A DNA stretch of 8,852 nucleotides, taken from Clostridium sp. 27_14. Its GTDB lineage: Bacteria; Bacillota; Clostridia; TANB77; CAG-508. The stretch spans positions 1 through 8,852 of the forward strand of contig MNRQ01000042.1 in the NCBI GenBank assembly GCA_001916035.1. Direction: 5' to 3'. Of the stretch, positions 1 to 5,541 are shown in pieces (positions within the stretch are counted from its first letter, which is position 1; each line of letters begins with the position of its first letter). Made by a program: the position numbers and the translations under genes. The notes under the pieces were generated by a model. The model saw only the letters and a list, made by a program, of their open reading frames with translations, was not told the DNA's origin and searched no databases.

Positions 1-362
1 ATGGCTAAAAGAATCATAAAATCCATTTTCCATATTTACCATATATTGATGGCTGACTTTTTAATGAAAATTTGGCACACAAGTTAAGTATAAAATACAT
101 AAATTGAATGAATCTATTAAATCTTTCTCCATACCTTCCTTCAATATCTTCCCATATTTCATCATATTTTTTACTTCTCTTTCAGTACTTAATTCTCCTA
201 TATTTTGAGATTTGATAATATCAGCACTTGTTAATGGTATTCCCATATTATTTAATATAGTAAACATTCTGAAAGCATCTTCAGTATTATAATTACTTAC
301 ATATGTTATATCATATATATCCCATAAACATCTATCTAAATTTATTACAATTCTCTTTTCCT
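1..362 (-). pseudogene. Remnant of a DUF262 (GmrSD/ParB-like nuclease) protein gene
   Basis: The minus-strand frame that ends at the stop at 61-63 is open back to a stop at 363-365. It encodes about 99 residues, more than the 68 residues downstream of its first ATG (265-267). The readable part contains LDRCLWDIYDIT, then NTEDAFRMFTILNNMGIPLT and SADIIKSQ. This resembles the DUF262 signature (AFRxFxxLNxRGxPLsxxDIIK), found in GmrSD-type modification-dependent restriction enzymes and related nucleases. There is no ribosome site or start codon in front of the conserved part, and the upstream stretch (LLWKYLEE) lies in another frame, so the gene is frameshifted. After the stop at 61 the same frame stays open to the window edge, so more of it may lie to the left. 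The family call is from memory of the motif. It is almost certainly non-functional. Confidence 0.6.
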
Positions 363-495
363 CTAAATACTTCCATAATAAACTCAGTAAATAGTATGAT
401 TATTAATGTATCAATAACATTCATCCTATGATTATGTGTATTAAGTATAACCTCTACTAGTTTGTTAACTAAAAATCTCAGTATTGTTAAAATAA

Positions 496-768
496 TTACA
501 AGTGAAATATAATATCCAAATTTAACTCTATCCATATATCTACAAATTTTTTAATTCTATTTACTATTTTAAAAATTCCTTCATTCATCTCCATCTGTAT
601 AAATATTTCTAACTAACCAATGAACTTCTTTTAATGTATAGAAATTATCTACTTCTACACCTAACGCATCCCATTTATTTAATCCAATATTAAATGTTTT
701 TTGATATAATACCATTTCTTATATTTACTTATACTATAATTCTCCGTTACACCTCTAAAGAAATTCAT
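496..768 (-). pseudogene. Frameshifted remnant, unrecognised protein
   Basis: Three short minus-strand frames follow one another with small overlaps: 679-768 (29 codons, starts MNFFRGVTENYS), 581-715 (44 codons, contains FNIGLNKWDALGVEVDNFY and EVHWLVRNIYTDGDE) and 496-588 (30 codons, contains IFKIVNRIKKFVDIWIELN). Their composition is protein-like, with several Trp and Gly and few rare codons, and each frame ends where the next begins. The first break falls in a run of six A; a seventh would join frames one and two. The simplest reading is one ancestral gene broken by indels, perhaps the upstream part of the DUF262 remnant at 1-362, but I do not recognise the sequence. The first ATG lies 5 bases after the CPBP gene stop, so it could once have been a coupled downstream gene. 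Nothing else is visible in the roughly 500 bases between the two flanking genes. Confidence 0.35.
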
Positions 769-773
769 TTTAT

Positions 774-1580
774 CTAAATGGAAATATTTCTATATAGAAC
801 TTTCCTTTGATTCATAATAACTAATATAATTGCAACTAATAAATATAATATTGCATAATATTTTATAAGCTCTATTAAATCCCAGCTAATTATTCCAATT
901 AAAAAATTAAATAGTTGATGTATCATAATAGGAACTAATAAATTCTTATTTAAATTATAAAAAACTGTAATTATAATACTAACCGATATAATGGCAATCA
1001 TAAAAAATGTAATATATTTTATTAAATTAATTCCTGTAAATCCTGTTGTAAACCATATTGGTAAATGCCATAATCCCCACCAAAATCCTATTATTATTGA
1101 TGACTTTATAGGCGAATGCTTCTTTTGAAGTTCATTTAAGGCAAATCCTCTCCAACCTAATTCTTCACCTAATGGTCCTGCAAATAAGTTTTTTGCAAAT
1201 AAATATATAAACATTCCTAATGATGAGATTGTAAAACTAGGCATCATTCCATTATTCTTAAATGCTATTATAAATATGACTATTATTGCTATTAAAGCCT
1301 GTACACCAATTGCAACAAATATTATTGTATATTTCAATTTATTTTTAAATTTATCTTTTATATATGCTATAAAACTTTGCCCTGGATAAATTCTTTTAAA
1401 TAGTATCATAAATGCAAATGTTGATGACCAAGATGATATACATAGCGCAATATTAAATACTATTGTTGGTAATCCTAATATTTTAGTTACTGCTACTAAT
1501 AAAAAAAGTGGTAAAAAAATTAAATTTGTTAAAATAATAAAACTTGCTATAGGCCTTTTCAATTCTTTCTTTGCTTTCAT
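774..1580 (-). CDS. CPBP family intramembrane metalloprotease (CAAX protease/Abi-like)
   Basis: A 268-residue polytopic membrane protein with hydrophobic segments around residues 12-32, 40-62, 84-107, 118-135, 160-178, 186-208 and 212-232, and a last one near 238-256. The CPBP motifs are all present: EELGWRG at 139-145 (paired glutamates and arginine, EExxxR), FWWGLWHLP at 166-174 (histidine 172) and the third motif HQLFN at 221-225. In this family these residues form the metal and catalytic site of a membrane-embedded protease. Bacterial members are linked to bacteriocin self-immunity, stress signalling and abortive infection, and which role applies here cannot be told. The ATG is preceded by a GAGGGA ribosome site. 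The gene follows the split merR gene by about 107 bases, and its upstream region carries a MerR-type promoter candidate, so control by that regulator is plausible. The length is normal and the gene looks intact. Confidence 0.88.
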   Translation of the reverse strand: MKAKKELKRPIASFIILTNLIFLPLFLLVAVTKILGLPTIVFNIALCISSWSSTFAFMILFKRIYPGQSFIAYIKDKFKNKLKYTIIFVAIGVQALIAIIVIFIIAFKNNGMMPSFTISSLGMFIYLFAKNLFAGPLGEELGWRGFALNELQKKHSPIKSSIIIGFWWGLWHLPIWFTTGFTGINLIKYITFFMIAIISVSIIITVFYNLNKNLLVPIMIHQLFNFLIGIISWDLIELIKYYAILYLLVAIILVIMNQRKVLYRNISI

Positions 1581-1644
1581 AAGTATCCCTCATTTCAATT
1601 AATATTTAATTGCTATAATCTAAGTTATAACTGCTTATATAATG

Positions 1645-1675
1645 AGCTTAAACCTATGAGTAAGACCCTAGTCAA
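1645..1675 (-). promoter_or_regulatory. Candidate MerR-type promoter/operator for the CPBP gene
   Basis: Reading the minus strand, TTGACT (1675-1670) is a good -35 box. It is followed by AGGGTCTTACTCAT (1669-1656) and then either TTTAAG at 17-bp spacing or TAAGCT at 19-bp spacing as the -10. MerR-family activators bind between the two boxes of promoters with long (19-20 bp) spacers, which fits the second choice. The AGGGTNNNACTCA part recurs upstream of the neighbouring merR gene. This is a pattern-based inference; neither -10 candidate is strong. Confidence 0.42.
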
Positions 1676-1687
1676 CTATTATTTATA

Positions 1688-2481
1688 TTATTTTATAGGT
1701 GCATAAATTTCTAAAAATACACGTTCAAGATTTTCTTCATAAGTAGTAAGTAATATGTTAACATAAACTACTCCAAGGAGTTCATATCCTTTTTTTATTG
1801 CTATTTTTCTTAAACTAGCTTCTACTTTATTATCAATATTTTTTCCATCAGTAGACCTTCTTCCATCTTCAATAATAGTATAAAGACAATTTTCATGAAC
1901 AATAATTTCACCATCTATATCCTTATGAAAGTCTTCTACTTCTCTTATAATTATAAACTTATCTCCTATCATACCTTCTTCATTAAAACTTATTACTCTT
2001 CTTAAAGCTGTTAATGTAACTGCTTTCTTTAAATTCTCTGAGTTATCTCTTAAAATCTCATATTCATTATAATCAGTTATATTTTTTATTTCACCTTTTA
2101 CTTCTAAAGGTTTCATTTCTTTAACTGTATACTTCCCTAAGTATTGTTTAATTTTCTCACAATTCTCCTTAATTAATCTAATCTTTTTTAAAAGAAGCTT
2201 TTTATATTCTATTTCATCTAATATAACTTGTTCTTTTTCTTGTAGTAAAAACTCTAAATCCTCTATACTCATATTTTTCTTTATCTCTTGAATTTTTTTA
2301 TCTCAATATCAATTTCCCTATAAAAGTTTATTGTTGTAATATCATATATATCAAAATGATCATATTCTCTATATCCATTTCCCGAATTTTTCTTAGGATT
2401 TATTAATCCTTTACTCTCATAAAATTTCAGCGTATCTCTAGAAATACCTAAGTATTTGGATACTTCTCCAATGTTATACAT
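1688..2481 (-). pseudogene. MerR-family transcriptional regulator, split by a -1 frameshift at an A7 run
   Basis: The 5' frame (2281-2481) encodes the MerR winged-helix DNA-binding start: MYNIGEVSKYLGISRDTLKF, then YESKGLINP and GYREY. It has a GGGGGAAG ribosome site just before the ATG and stops after 66 codons. The second frame (1688-2272, 194 codons) holds the linker helix (residues 1-45, rich in E, K and I) and a C-terminal effector-binding-like domain. Codons 61-63 are ATA AAA AAA, giving a run of seven A (2293-2299). Reading one base twice there, or one more A, yields IKK-IQEIKKN-MSIEDLE, a continuous protein of about 264 residues, which is normal for a MerR regulator with a ligand domain. 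The A AAA AAA heptamer is in the exact phase for -1 ribosomal slippage. The gene could therefore be mutated, phase-variable, translated by slippage, or misread in sequencing. The CPBP gene downstream is a likely target. Confidence 0.8.
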
Positions 2482-2500
2482 TCTCTTCCCCCTATACTAA

Positions 2501-2514
2501 GTGAGTTTTACCCT
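2501..2514 (-). promoter_or_regulatory. Candidate operator upstream of merR
   Basis: AGGGTAAAACTCAC on the minus strand, about 20 bases before the merR start, shares AGGGTNNNACTCA (10 fixed positions) with the site inside the CPBP promoter. The half-sites GGGT and ACTC are roughly inverted, as expected for a dimeric regulator. Here it lies downstream of the likely -10, which would suit autorepression. This is inference from repetition of the motif only. Confidence 0.35.
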
Positions 2515-2531
2515 TTTATTGTTTCGTATAT

Positions 2532-2560
2532 ATTATATAAAATTATGGTATAATCCTAAA
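2532..2560 (-). promoter_or_regulatory. Candidate merR promoter
   Basis: On the minus strand TATAAT (2537-2532) is a perfect -10 box, preceded at 17 bp by TTTAGG (2560-2555), a weak -35. It would start transcription near 2525, just upstream of the AGGGTAAAACTCAC site and the merR ribosome site. In DNA this AT-rich, TATAAT also occurs by chance. Confidence 0.35.
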
Positions 2561-2566
2561 TAATAA

Positions 2567-2659
2567 TTTTTAGCTGTGTTAGATGTAGATGGTATCGTTA
2601 AAATGGATAAAGAATTCATAGATCAAAGCTTTAAGAGTAATCATATATCAAATATATAA
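2567..2659 (+). pseudogene. Possible short gene remnant (31 codons including stop)
   Basis: A plus-strand frame between two stops encodes VLDVDGIVKMDKEFIDQSF and ends shortly after. The residue pattern (hydrophobic strand, D-V-D-G, then a helix beginning F-I-D) recalls STAS-like domains such as DUF4325, but the stretch is too short for a firm call. There is no ribosome site. It lies within the 118-bp interval bounded by inverted ends at 2572 and 2689, so it may be leftover cargo of a decayed cassette, or chance. Confidence 0.2.
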
Positions 2660-2689
2660 ATGTTATTGATTTTATTGTCTGACAGAGCT
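2572..2689. repeat. 118-bp interval with inverted ends related to the cassette at 3530
   Basis: The left end AGCTGTGTTAGA (2572-2583) and the reverse complement of the right end, AGCTCTGTCAGA (2689-2678), match at 10 of 12 positions. They resemble the ends of the 493-bp cassette, GGCTGTGTTAAA and GGCTCTGTTAGA. In both pairs the left end has G and the right end C at the fifth base. The interval may be a degraded or internally deleted relative. No convincing target duplication is visible, since only TTT flanks both sides. Confidence 0.35.
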
Positions 2690-2705
2690 TTTCATTTAAA
2701 TAAAA

Positions 2706-2747
2706 GAAGCTATAAGATGATTTAAGAATAATTCATCTTATAGCTTC
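2706..2747 (-). terminator. Rho-independent terminator of the CAP-domain gene
   Basis: A perfect 15-bp inverted repeat: GAAGCTATAAGATGA at 2706-2720 pairs with 2733-2747 across a 12-base loop. On the minus strand it is followed by TTTTATTT, which fits termination of the gene ending at 2788, about 40 bases upstream in the reading direction. The plus-strand side lacks a T run, so it looks one-directional. Confidence 0.85.
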
Positions 2748-2787
2748 CAATTATTATACTATTTATGAATATATCAAAAATTATTTT

Positions 2788-3414
2788 CTATCTATAAAAC
2801 TCTTGAGTTGCATATACTTTATTTCCTATCTTATATACTCCTACACCTATGCTGCTGAACTTTGTTGATAATATGTTTTCTTTATGTCCTTGAGAATTAA
2901 TCCAATTTGTCATAAATTGATTTGCTAATGCTGTAGGATCTGTAACACCACTTATATAAGCAATATTTTCTCCCCAAGCCTTATATGTAACTCCATCAGC
3001 TTTCATTTTTGCAGTTATATTATTACCATTTAAATCAGTATGGCTAAAATAATTATTATCTCCCATATCTTGAGATTTAATTCTAGCATATTTTTCCATA
3101 GTTGTATTATAAGTTAATGGTGCAACCCCAGCTTTAGTTCTTTCTTCATTTACCTTATTAAATATGGCTTGTTCAACTTCTGCCATGAATTTATTATTTA
3201 TAGTTGCATCAGTATTATTACTAGTATTTCCTTCATTTAATAATACATCATTACCAGTAGATGGTTTATTTTGATTATTAGTATGCCAATAATGTTTATT
3301 ATATTTATATCCACTAGCTGTACTTACTGCTTTAGAATTTGAACTATTATCAATAGTTTCTCCATGAGCTTGTACTTTTACATCTTTAACAACTTGTGCA
3401 CCTAATAGTAACAT
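2788..3414 (-). CDS. Secreted CAP/SCP-domain protein (YkwD-like), apparently lacking its 5' end
   Basis: This gene encodes 208 residues. Residues 1-18 (MLLLGAQVVKDVKVQAHG) look like the back half of a signal peptide. A low-complexity Asn/Ser/Thr linker runs to about 72, and a CAP domain fills 76-208 with its usual motifs: FSHTDLNG at 123-130, WGENIA at 147-152, GHKENIL at 176-182, IGVGV at 189-193 and the ending ATQEFY. CAP proteins of this class are exported and cell-wall or surface associated; their biochemical role in Firmicutes is mostly unknown. The ATG used has no ribosome site, and a stop lies two codons upstream (3421-3423). The protein lacks the usual lysine-rich signal peptide start, so the true start was probably lost to a deletion or frameshift. 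The CAP domain is undamaged, which suggests recent loss. A strong terminator follows. Confidence 0.8.
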   Translation of the reverse strand: MLLLGAQVVKDVKVQAHGETIDNSSNSKAVSTASGYKYNKHYWHTNNQNKPSTGNDVLLNEGNTSNNTDATINNKFMAEVEQAIFNKVNEERTKAGVAPLTYNTTMEKYARIKSQDMGDNNYFSHTDLNGNNITAKMKADGVTYKAWGENIAYISGVTDPTALANQFMTNWINSQGHKENILSTKFSSIGVGVYKIGNKVYATQEFYR

Positions 3415-3523
3415 GAATATTTAAATTTTATAATAGTAGATTAATAGAAAACATCTTATATATATCCCTAAAATCATATATTGTCTTTACATTCCTTAAA
3501 ATAGATTTTTTAATTATTATTTT

Positions 3524-3529
3524 TAAATA
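3524..3529. repeat. Left copy of 6-bp direct repeat TAAATA (putative target duplication)
   Basis: TAAATA ends exactly where the left inverted repeat of the cassette (GGCTGTGTTA) begins. The same six bases start immediately after the right inverted repeat, at 4023-4028. The placement is what a transposition target duplication predicts. Chance identity is possible in AT-rich DNA. Confidence 0.55.
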
Positions 3530-3556
3530 GGCTGTGTTAAACAATAATGTTGATAT
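3530..3556 (+). repeat. Left terminal inverted repeat of the cassette
   Basis: This 27-bp end has the outer block GGCTGTGTTA and the inner block TGTTGATAT. It pairs with 3996-4022 in inverted orientation, with six mismatches that all lie outside positions 1-4, 6-10 and 19-27. Two conserved blocks separated by a variable middle are typical of transposase-bound ends. Confidence 0.7.
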
Positions 3557-3562
3557 GTGCAT

Positions 3563-3590
3563 TTAATTTTTCTTGATAACACTATATAAT
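3563..3590 (+). promoter_or_regulatory. Candidate promoter of the cassette gene
   Basis: TATAAT at 3585-3590 is a perfect -10 box 42 bases before the start codon. At 16-17 bp spacing only TTTAAT/TTAATT (about 3562-3568) is available as a -35. The better-looking TTGATA at 3573-3578 is too close (6 bp) to pair with it. A promoter inside the cassette would let the gene be expressed wherever it lands. Confidence 0.4.
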
Positions 3591-3632
3591 AGATTAAAGA
3601 ATTAAAAACTTATATAAAAGGGTGGGTTTATT

Positions 3633-3953
3633 TTGAAACCAGATTTAACGGGAATTTTGATGTTTGCATTTTTAGGTGGGGGAATAGTTACATTTATTGG
3701 ATCAATAATAAAGTTTTTTAATGCTGGGGATGTTTTGAATTTTTATGATGAAAAAATACATGATAAAAACAAGGTATCTAAAATTGTTGGAAATGATATA
3801 TTCTATACAGGATTAGGTATAATTTTAATTGCAATAATTAGTATATTTTTAAACAATAAATATTACTATGCTATGATTATAACTCAAACTATTACTCTAT
3901 TAATGGGATTATTATTATCGTGTTATCATTTCTTTTGGACATGTAAAAAATAA
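3633..3953 (+). CDS. Small membrane protein, DUF3784-like, cassette passenger
   Basis: This gene encodes 106 residues with three likely membrane helices, about 7-28, 54-73 and 79-101. A charged cytoplasmic-type stretch lies between the first two (AGDVLNFYDEKIHDKNKVSK, 31-50), followed by IVGND. The AGD...YDEKxHDKxKxSKxxG pattern after the first helix recalls DUF3784 proteins of Firmicutes, whose function is unknown; the family call is from memory. The start is TTG, chosen because AGGGTGGG sits 6 bases upstream and no in-frame ATG precedes residue 10. It is the only plus-strand gene I support, and it lies between terminal inverted repeats with its own terminator 2 bases after the stop, so it looks like mobile cargo. 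Its coding is intact. A role in immunity, stress or toxin-antitoxin function is not shown by the sequence. Confidence 0.8.
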   Translation: MKPDLTGILMFAFLGGGIVTFIGSIIKFFNAGDVLNFYDEKIHDKNKVSKIVGNDIFYTGLGIILIAIISIFLNNKYYYAMIITQTITLLMGLLLSCYHFFWTCKK

Positions 3954-3954
3954 C

Positions 3955-3987
3955 AAATAAGGTTGTTCCATTTGGACAACCTTATTT
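3955..3987 (+). terminator. Rho-independent terminator of the cassette gene
   Basis: AAATAAGGTTG (3955-3965) pairs perfectly with CAACCTTATTT (3977-3987). The stem continues by a T-A pair and two G-C pairs around one bulged T, with a short ATTT loop. The A run on the left arm and the TTATTTATT on the right make it potentially two-directional, which would shield the cassette from transcription arriving from the Wadjet operon on the minus strand. Confidence 0.8.
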
Positions 3988-3995
3988 ATTACCGT

Positions 3996-4022
3996 ATATC
4001 AACAATTTAATCTAACAGAGCC
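3996..4022 (-). repeat. Right terminal inverted repeat of the cassette
   Basis: Read on the minus strand it begins GGCTCTGTTAGATT and ends TTGTTGATAT, matching the left end at 21 of 27 positions. The stop codon of the truncated zeta-like frame (3999-4001) and its last codons (GSVRLNC) lie inside this repeat. Confidence 0.7.
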
Positions 4023-4169
4023 TAAATATAAAAAATACACAAGAATTAATGCTACCATCTCATCTGCATTTATTCTTTTTTCTTCTTTATTTTCAGTATA
4101 ATAAATAGATTCGTATATTGAAGTTTTTCCTGCCCCGTTCACACCTGCAAAAATTGTATATATTTTCAT
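3999..4169 (-). pseudogene. Truncated zeta-toxin-like P-loop kinase gene, 5 bases after jetD
   Basis: A 56-codon frame starts at the ATG 4169-4167, only five bases after the jetD stop, in the phase and spacing of a translationally coupled operon gene. It opens MKIYTIFAGVNGAGKTSIYE: a beta strand, then the Walker A motif AGVNGAGKT (residues 8-16). EKRINADEMV follows at residues 30-39. This start is characteristic of zeta-toxin-like P-loop kinases, which are normally about 200 residues long. From residue 40 the match ends (LILVYFLYL), and the last seven residues are encoded by the cassette inverted repeat. Excising the cassette extends the frame to 80 codons, but the added part still does not look like zeta, so the gene was probably cut before the cassette arrived. 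The catalytic aspartate region and substrate pocket are missing, so no activity is expected. Confidence 0.7.
4023..4028. repeat. Right copy of 6-bp direct repeat TAAATA (putative target duplication)
   Basis: Immediately follows the outer AGCC of the right inverted repeat and is identical to 3524-3529. On the minus strand it encodes the Tyr-Leu pair just before the cassette in the zeta-like frame. Confidence 0.55.
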
Positions 4170-4174
4170 CTTAT

Positions 4175-5506
4175 TTACCTATTACCTTGGCTTGTTCTCT
4201 TTGTAGTATCATGTTTGCTAAAGTCATAATTTATTACTTTTTTTATTAAATCCAAATATTCATCTATTAATAATTCTTGATATGCTGCTCTTTTATTTAT
4301 TCTTAATTCATTAATTACTTCATCTAACTCACTACAATTAATTTTATTTAATTGACTCATACTCTTTTCTTCAATAATATTATTAGACATGGTATTTATA
4401 TAACTTTCCCTAGTGTAATTTAAAAACTTAACCTTATCTTTGTATCTTTTCTTAATCTTATATGCAATCATTAATCCTTCTGGATCAAAATCTCCTGCAT
4501 AATATATATTTTTTAAATTTCTAATTTTATTAAGAAGTATATATGAAGATAAATTTAATTGTCCACTAGTACAAATTAATGAAATATTGTCACCATTCAC
4601 CTTTAATATTTTATGAAAAACTGCAGGATTTTCAAATATAAAAACTGTATTATTTATAGCTTCCAAATAATCAATTTTCAATAAATTACTTATAGATATT
4701 TGTAATGGTTCCTTCCATAGATTAAAACTATTAACTGCTTTAACTTCACTACTATCCATGTTAAAAGCATTTAATCCATAAATAGTTGTATGATTTGATA
4801 TTTCATCTTTTAATATACCAACTTCATAATATAACTCATTAATTTCATTTATATCTTTAGGATCATCTTTGTTAAGAATAAATGATATAGCCTTTATAAA
4901 TAGTCTTCCTGTAAATTTATCACTATCAAAAAAATGAGAATCCTTTGTATTTACTGCTGAAAATACTGCTATATTTTCATATTCATTATTTAAATATGGA
5001 AGTTTATTTAGTGAATTAATTATTAAAATTATTTTTCTCTTTAATTCTTTTAAATTTCTTATTTCACTTTTATATTTCCTTACAATAATATTATATCCAT
5101 ATTTTTTCTTATCTAAAATCTCAATAAACCACTGTTTACCAACACCATCATCACTATCTTTTAATATATCATCATAAAACTTTTCTTCTTGCTCTTTTTC
5201 CTCATCTTTAACTTCTTTATTAGTCTTTAGCTCTTTTCCAACTACTTTAACTAACAACTCTTCAAAACTATACTCTTTTAATTTTCTATTAAATAAATCT
5301 CTTACTGTACTACACTTTATCTTAGCTTTTCCCTCAGTCAATGCCTTAGAGTCAAAATTAAATAATATTTGTCTTTCTTCAGTAGTGGTAGCTTTTAAAG
5401 TAAAGCTGCCTGTTATTTTTCCATACTTTTTATATTTACTATATACTTCTAAAAATATTTTTTTATAAATCTTATTACTATTTATTAAATCTAATGATTC
5501 TTTCAT
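4175..5506 (-). CDS. jetD: Wadjet subunit JetD (DUF3323/DUF2399, TIGR02679-like), Toprim-type nuclease
   Basis: 443 residues. The DUF3323-like N-terminal half carries family landmarks: HFFDSDKFTGRLFIKAI (191-207), LYYEVGILKDEI (225-236) followed by an LNAFN strand, and EPLQISISNLL (266-276). The C-terminal DUF2399 domain has FENPAVF (291-297), CTSGQ (312-316), the acidic GDFDPEG (338-344) and AAYQE (407-411). GDFDPEG resembles the metal-binding DxD of Toprim and topoisomerase VI-A-like folds. In Wadjet, JetD is the nuclease that cuts circular DNA held by the JetABC SMC complex. The ATG has an AGGAAG ribosome site 6 bases upstream and lies 35 bases after the jetC stop, so the two are one operon. 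A Lys/Glu-rich insertion at about 92-113 is a likely flexible linker. The gene looks complete. The family match is by eye, but several independent motifs agree. Confidence 0.9.
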   Translation of the reverse strand: MKESLDLINSNKIYKKIFLEVYSKYKKYGKITGSFTLKATTTEERQILFNFDSKALTEGKAKIKCSTVRDLFNRKLKEYSFEELLVKVVGKELKTNKEVKDEEKEQEEKFYDDILKDSDDGVGKQWFIEILDKKKYGYNIIVRKYKSEIRNLKELKRKIILIINSLNKLPYLNNEYENIAVFSAVNTKDSHFFDSDKFTGRLFIKAISFILNKDDPKDINEINELYYEVGILKDEISNHTTIYGLNAFNMDSSEVKAVNSFNLWKEPLQISISNLLKIDYLEAINNTVFIFENPAVFHKILKVNGDNISLICTSGQLNLSSYILLNKIRNLKNIYYAGDFDPEGLMIAYKIKKRYKDKVKFLNYTRESYINTMSNNIIEEKSMSQLNKINCSELDEVINELRINKRAAYQELLIDEYLDLIKKVINYDFSKHDTTKRTSQGNR

Positions 5507-5512
5507 ATAAAT

Positions 5513-5518
5513 CTTCCT
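5513..5518 (-). promoter_or_regulatory. Ribosome binding site fixing the jetD start
   Basis: AGGAAG on the minus strand, six bases before the jetD ATG and inside the short jetC-jetD gap. It supports the ATG at 5506 over later in-frame starts, and no promoter-like sequence fits in the gap. Confidence 0.7.
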
Positions 5519-5541
5519 ATTTTTTTAGTTATATAATTTTG

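Larger units (their letters stand above)
3530..4022. mobile_element. 493-bp mobile insertion cassette (transposase-less) carrying a DUF3784-like gene
   Basis: The element is bounded by 27-bp imperfect terminal inverted repeats. The left repeat (3530-3556) begins GGCTGTGTTAAAC and ends TGTTGATAT. The right repeat (4022-3996, reverse strand) begins GGCTCTGTTAGAT and also ends TTGTTGATAT. They match at 21 of 27 positions, with a conserved outer block and inner block. TAAATA directly flanks both sides. Inside are one plus-strand gene, its ribosome site and a terminator, and no transposase. This layout matches the published idea of mobile insertion cassettes, in which passenger genes lie between insertion-sequence ends and move in trans. 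I cannot assign the ends to a named insertion-sequence family. Removing the element and one TAAATA restores a continuous 80-codon minus-strand frame through the site. Confidence 0.72.

Noticed and set aside
332..535. 67-codon minus-strand frame as a small membrane protein
   Set aside because: Its end overlaps, in another frame, the codons for LLWKYLEE and the DUF262 remnant, and it has no ribosome site. Its hydrophobicity is ordinary for AT-rich decayed DNA.
3573..3590. TTGATA (3573) plus TATAAT (3585) as a promoter pair
   Set aside because: Only 6 bp separate them. The boxes cannot work together, so just the TATAAT was kept, with a weak -35.
3955..3987. The hairpin after the cassette gene as a recombination or attachment site
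   Set aside because: The 11-bp perfect stem with flanking A and T runs just after a stop codon is fully explained as a terminator.
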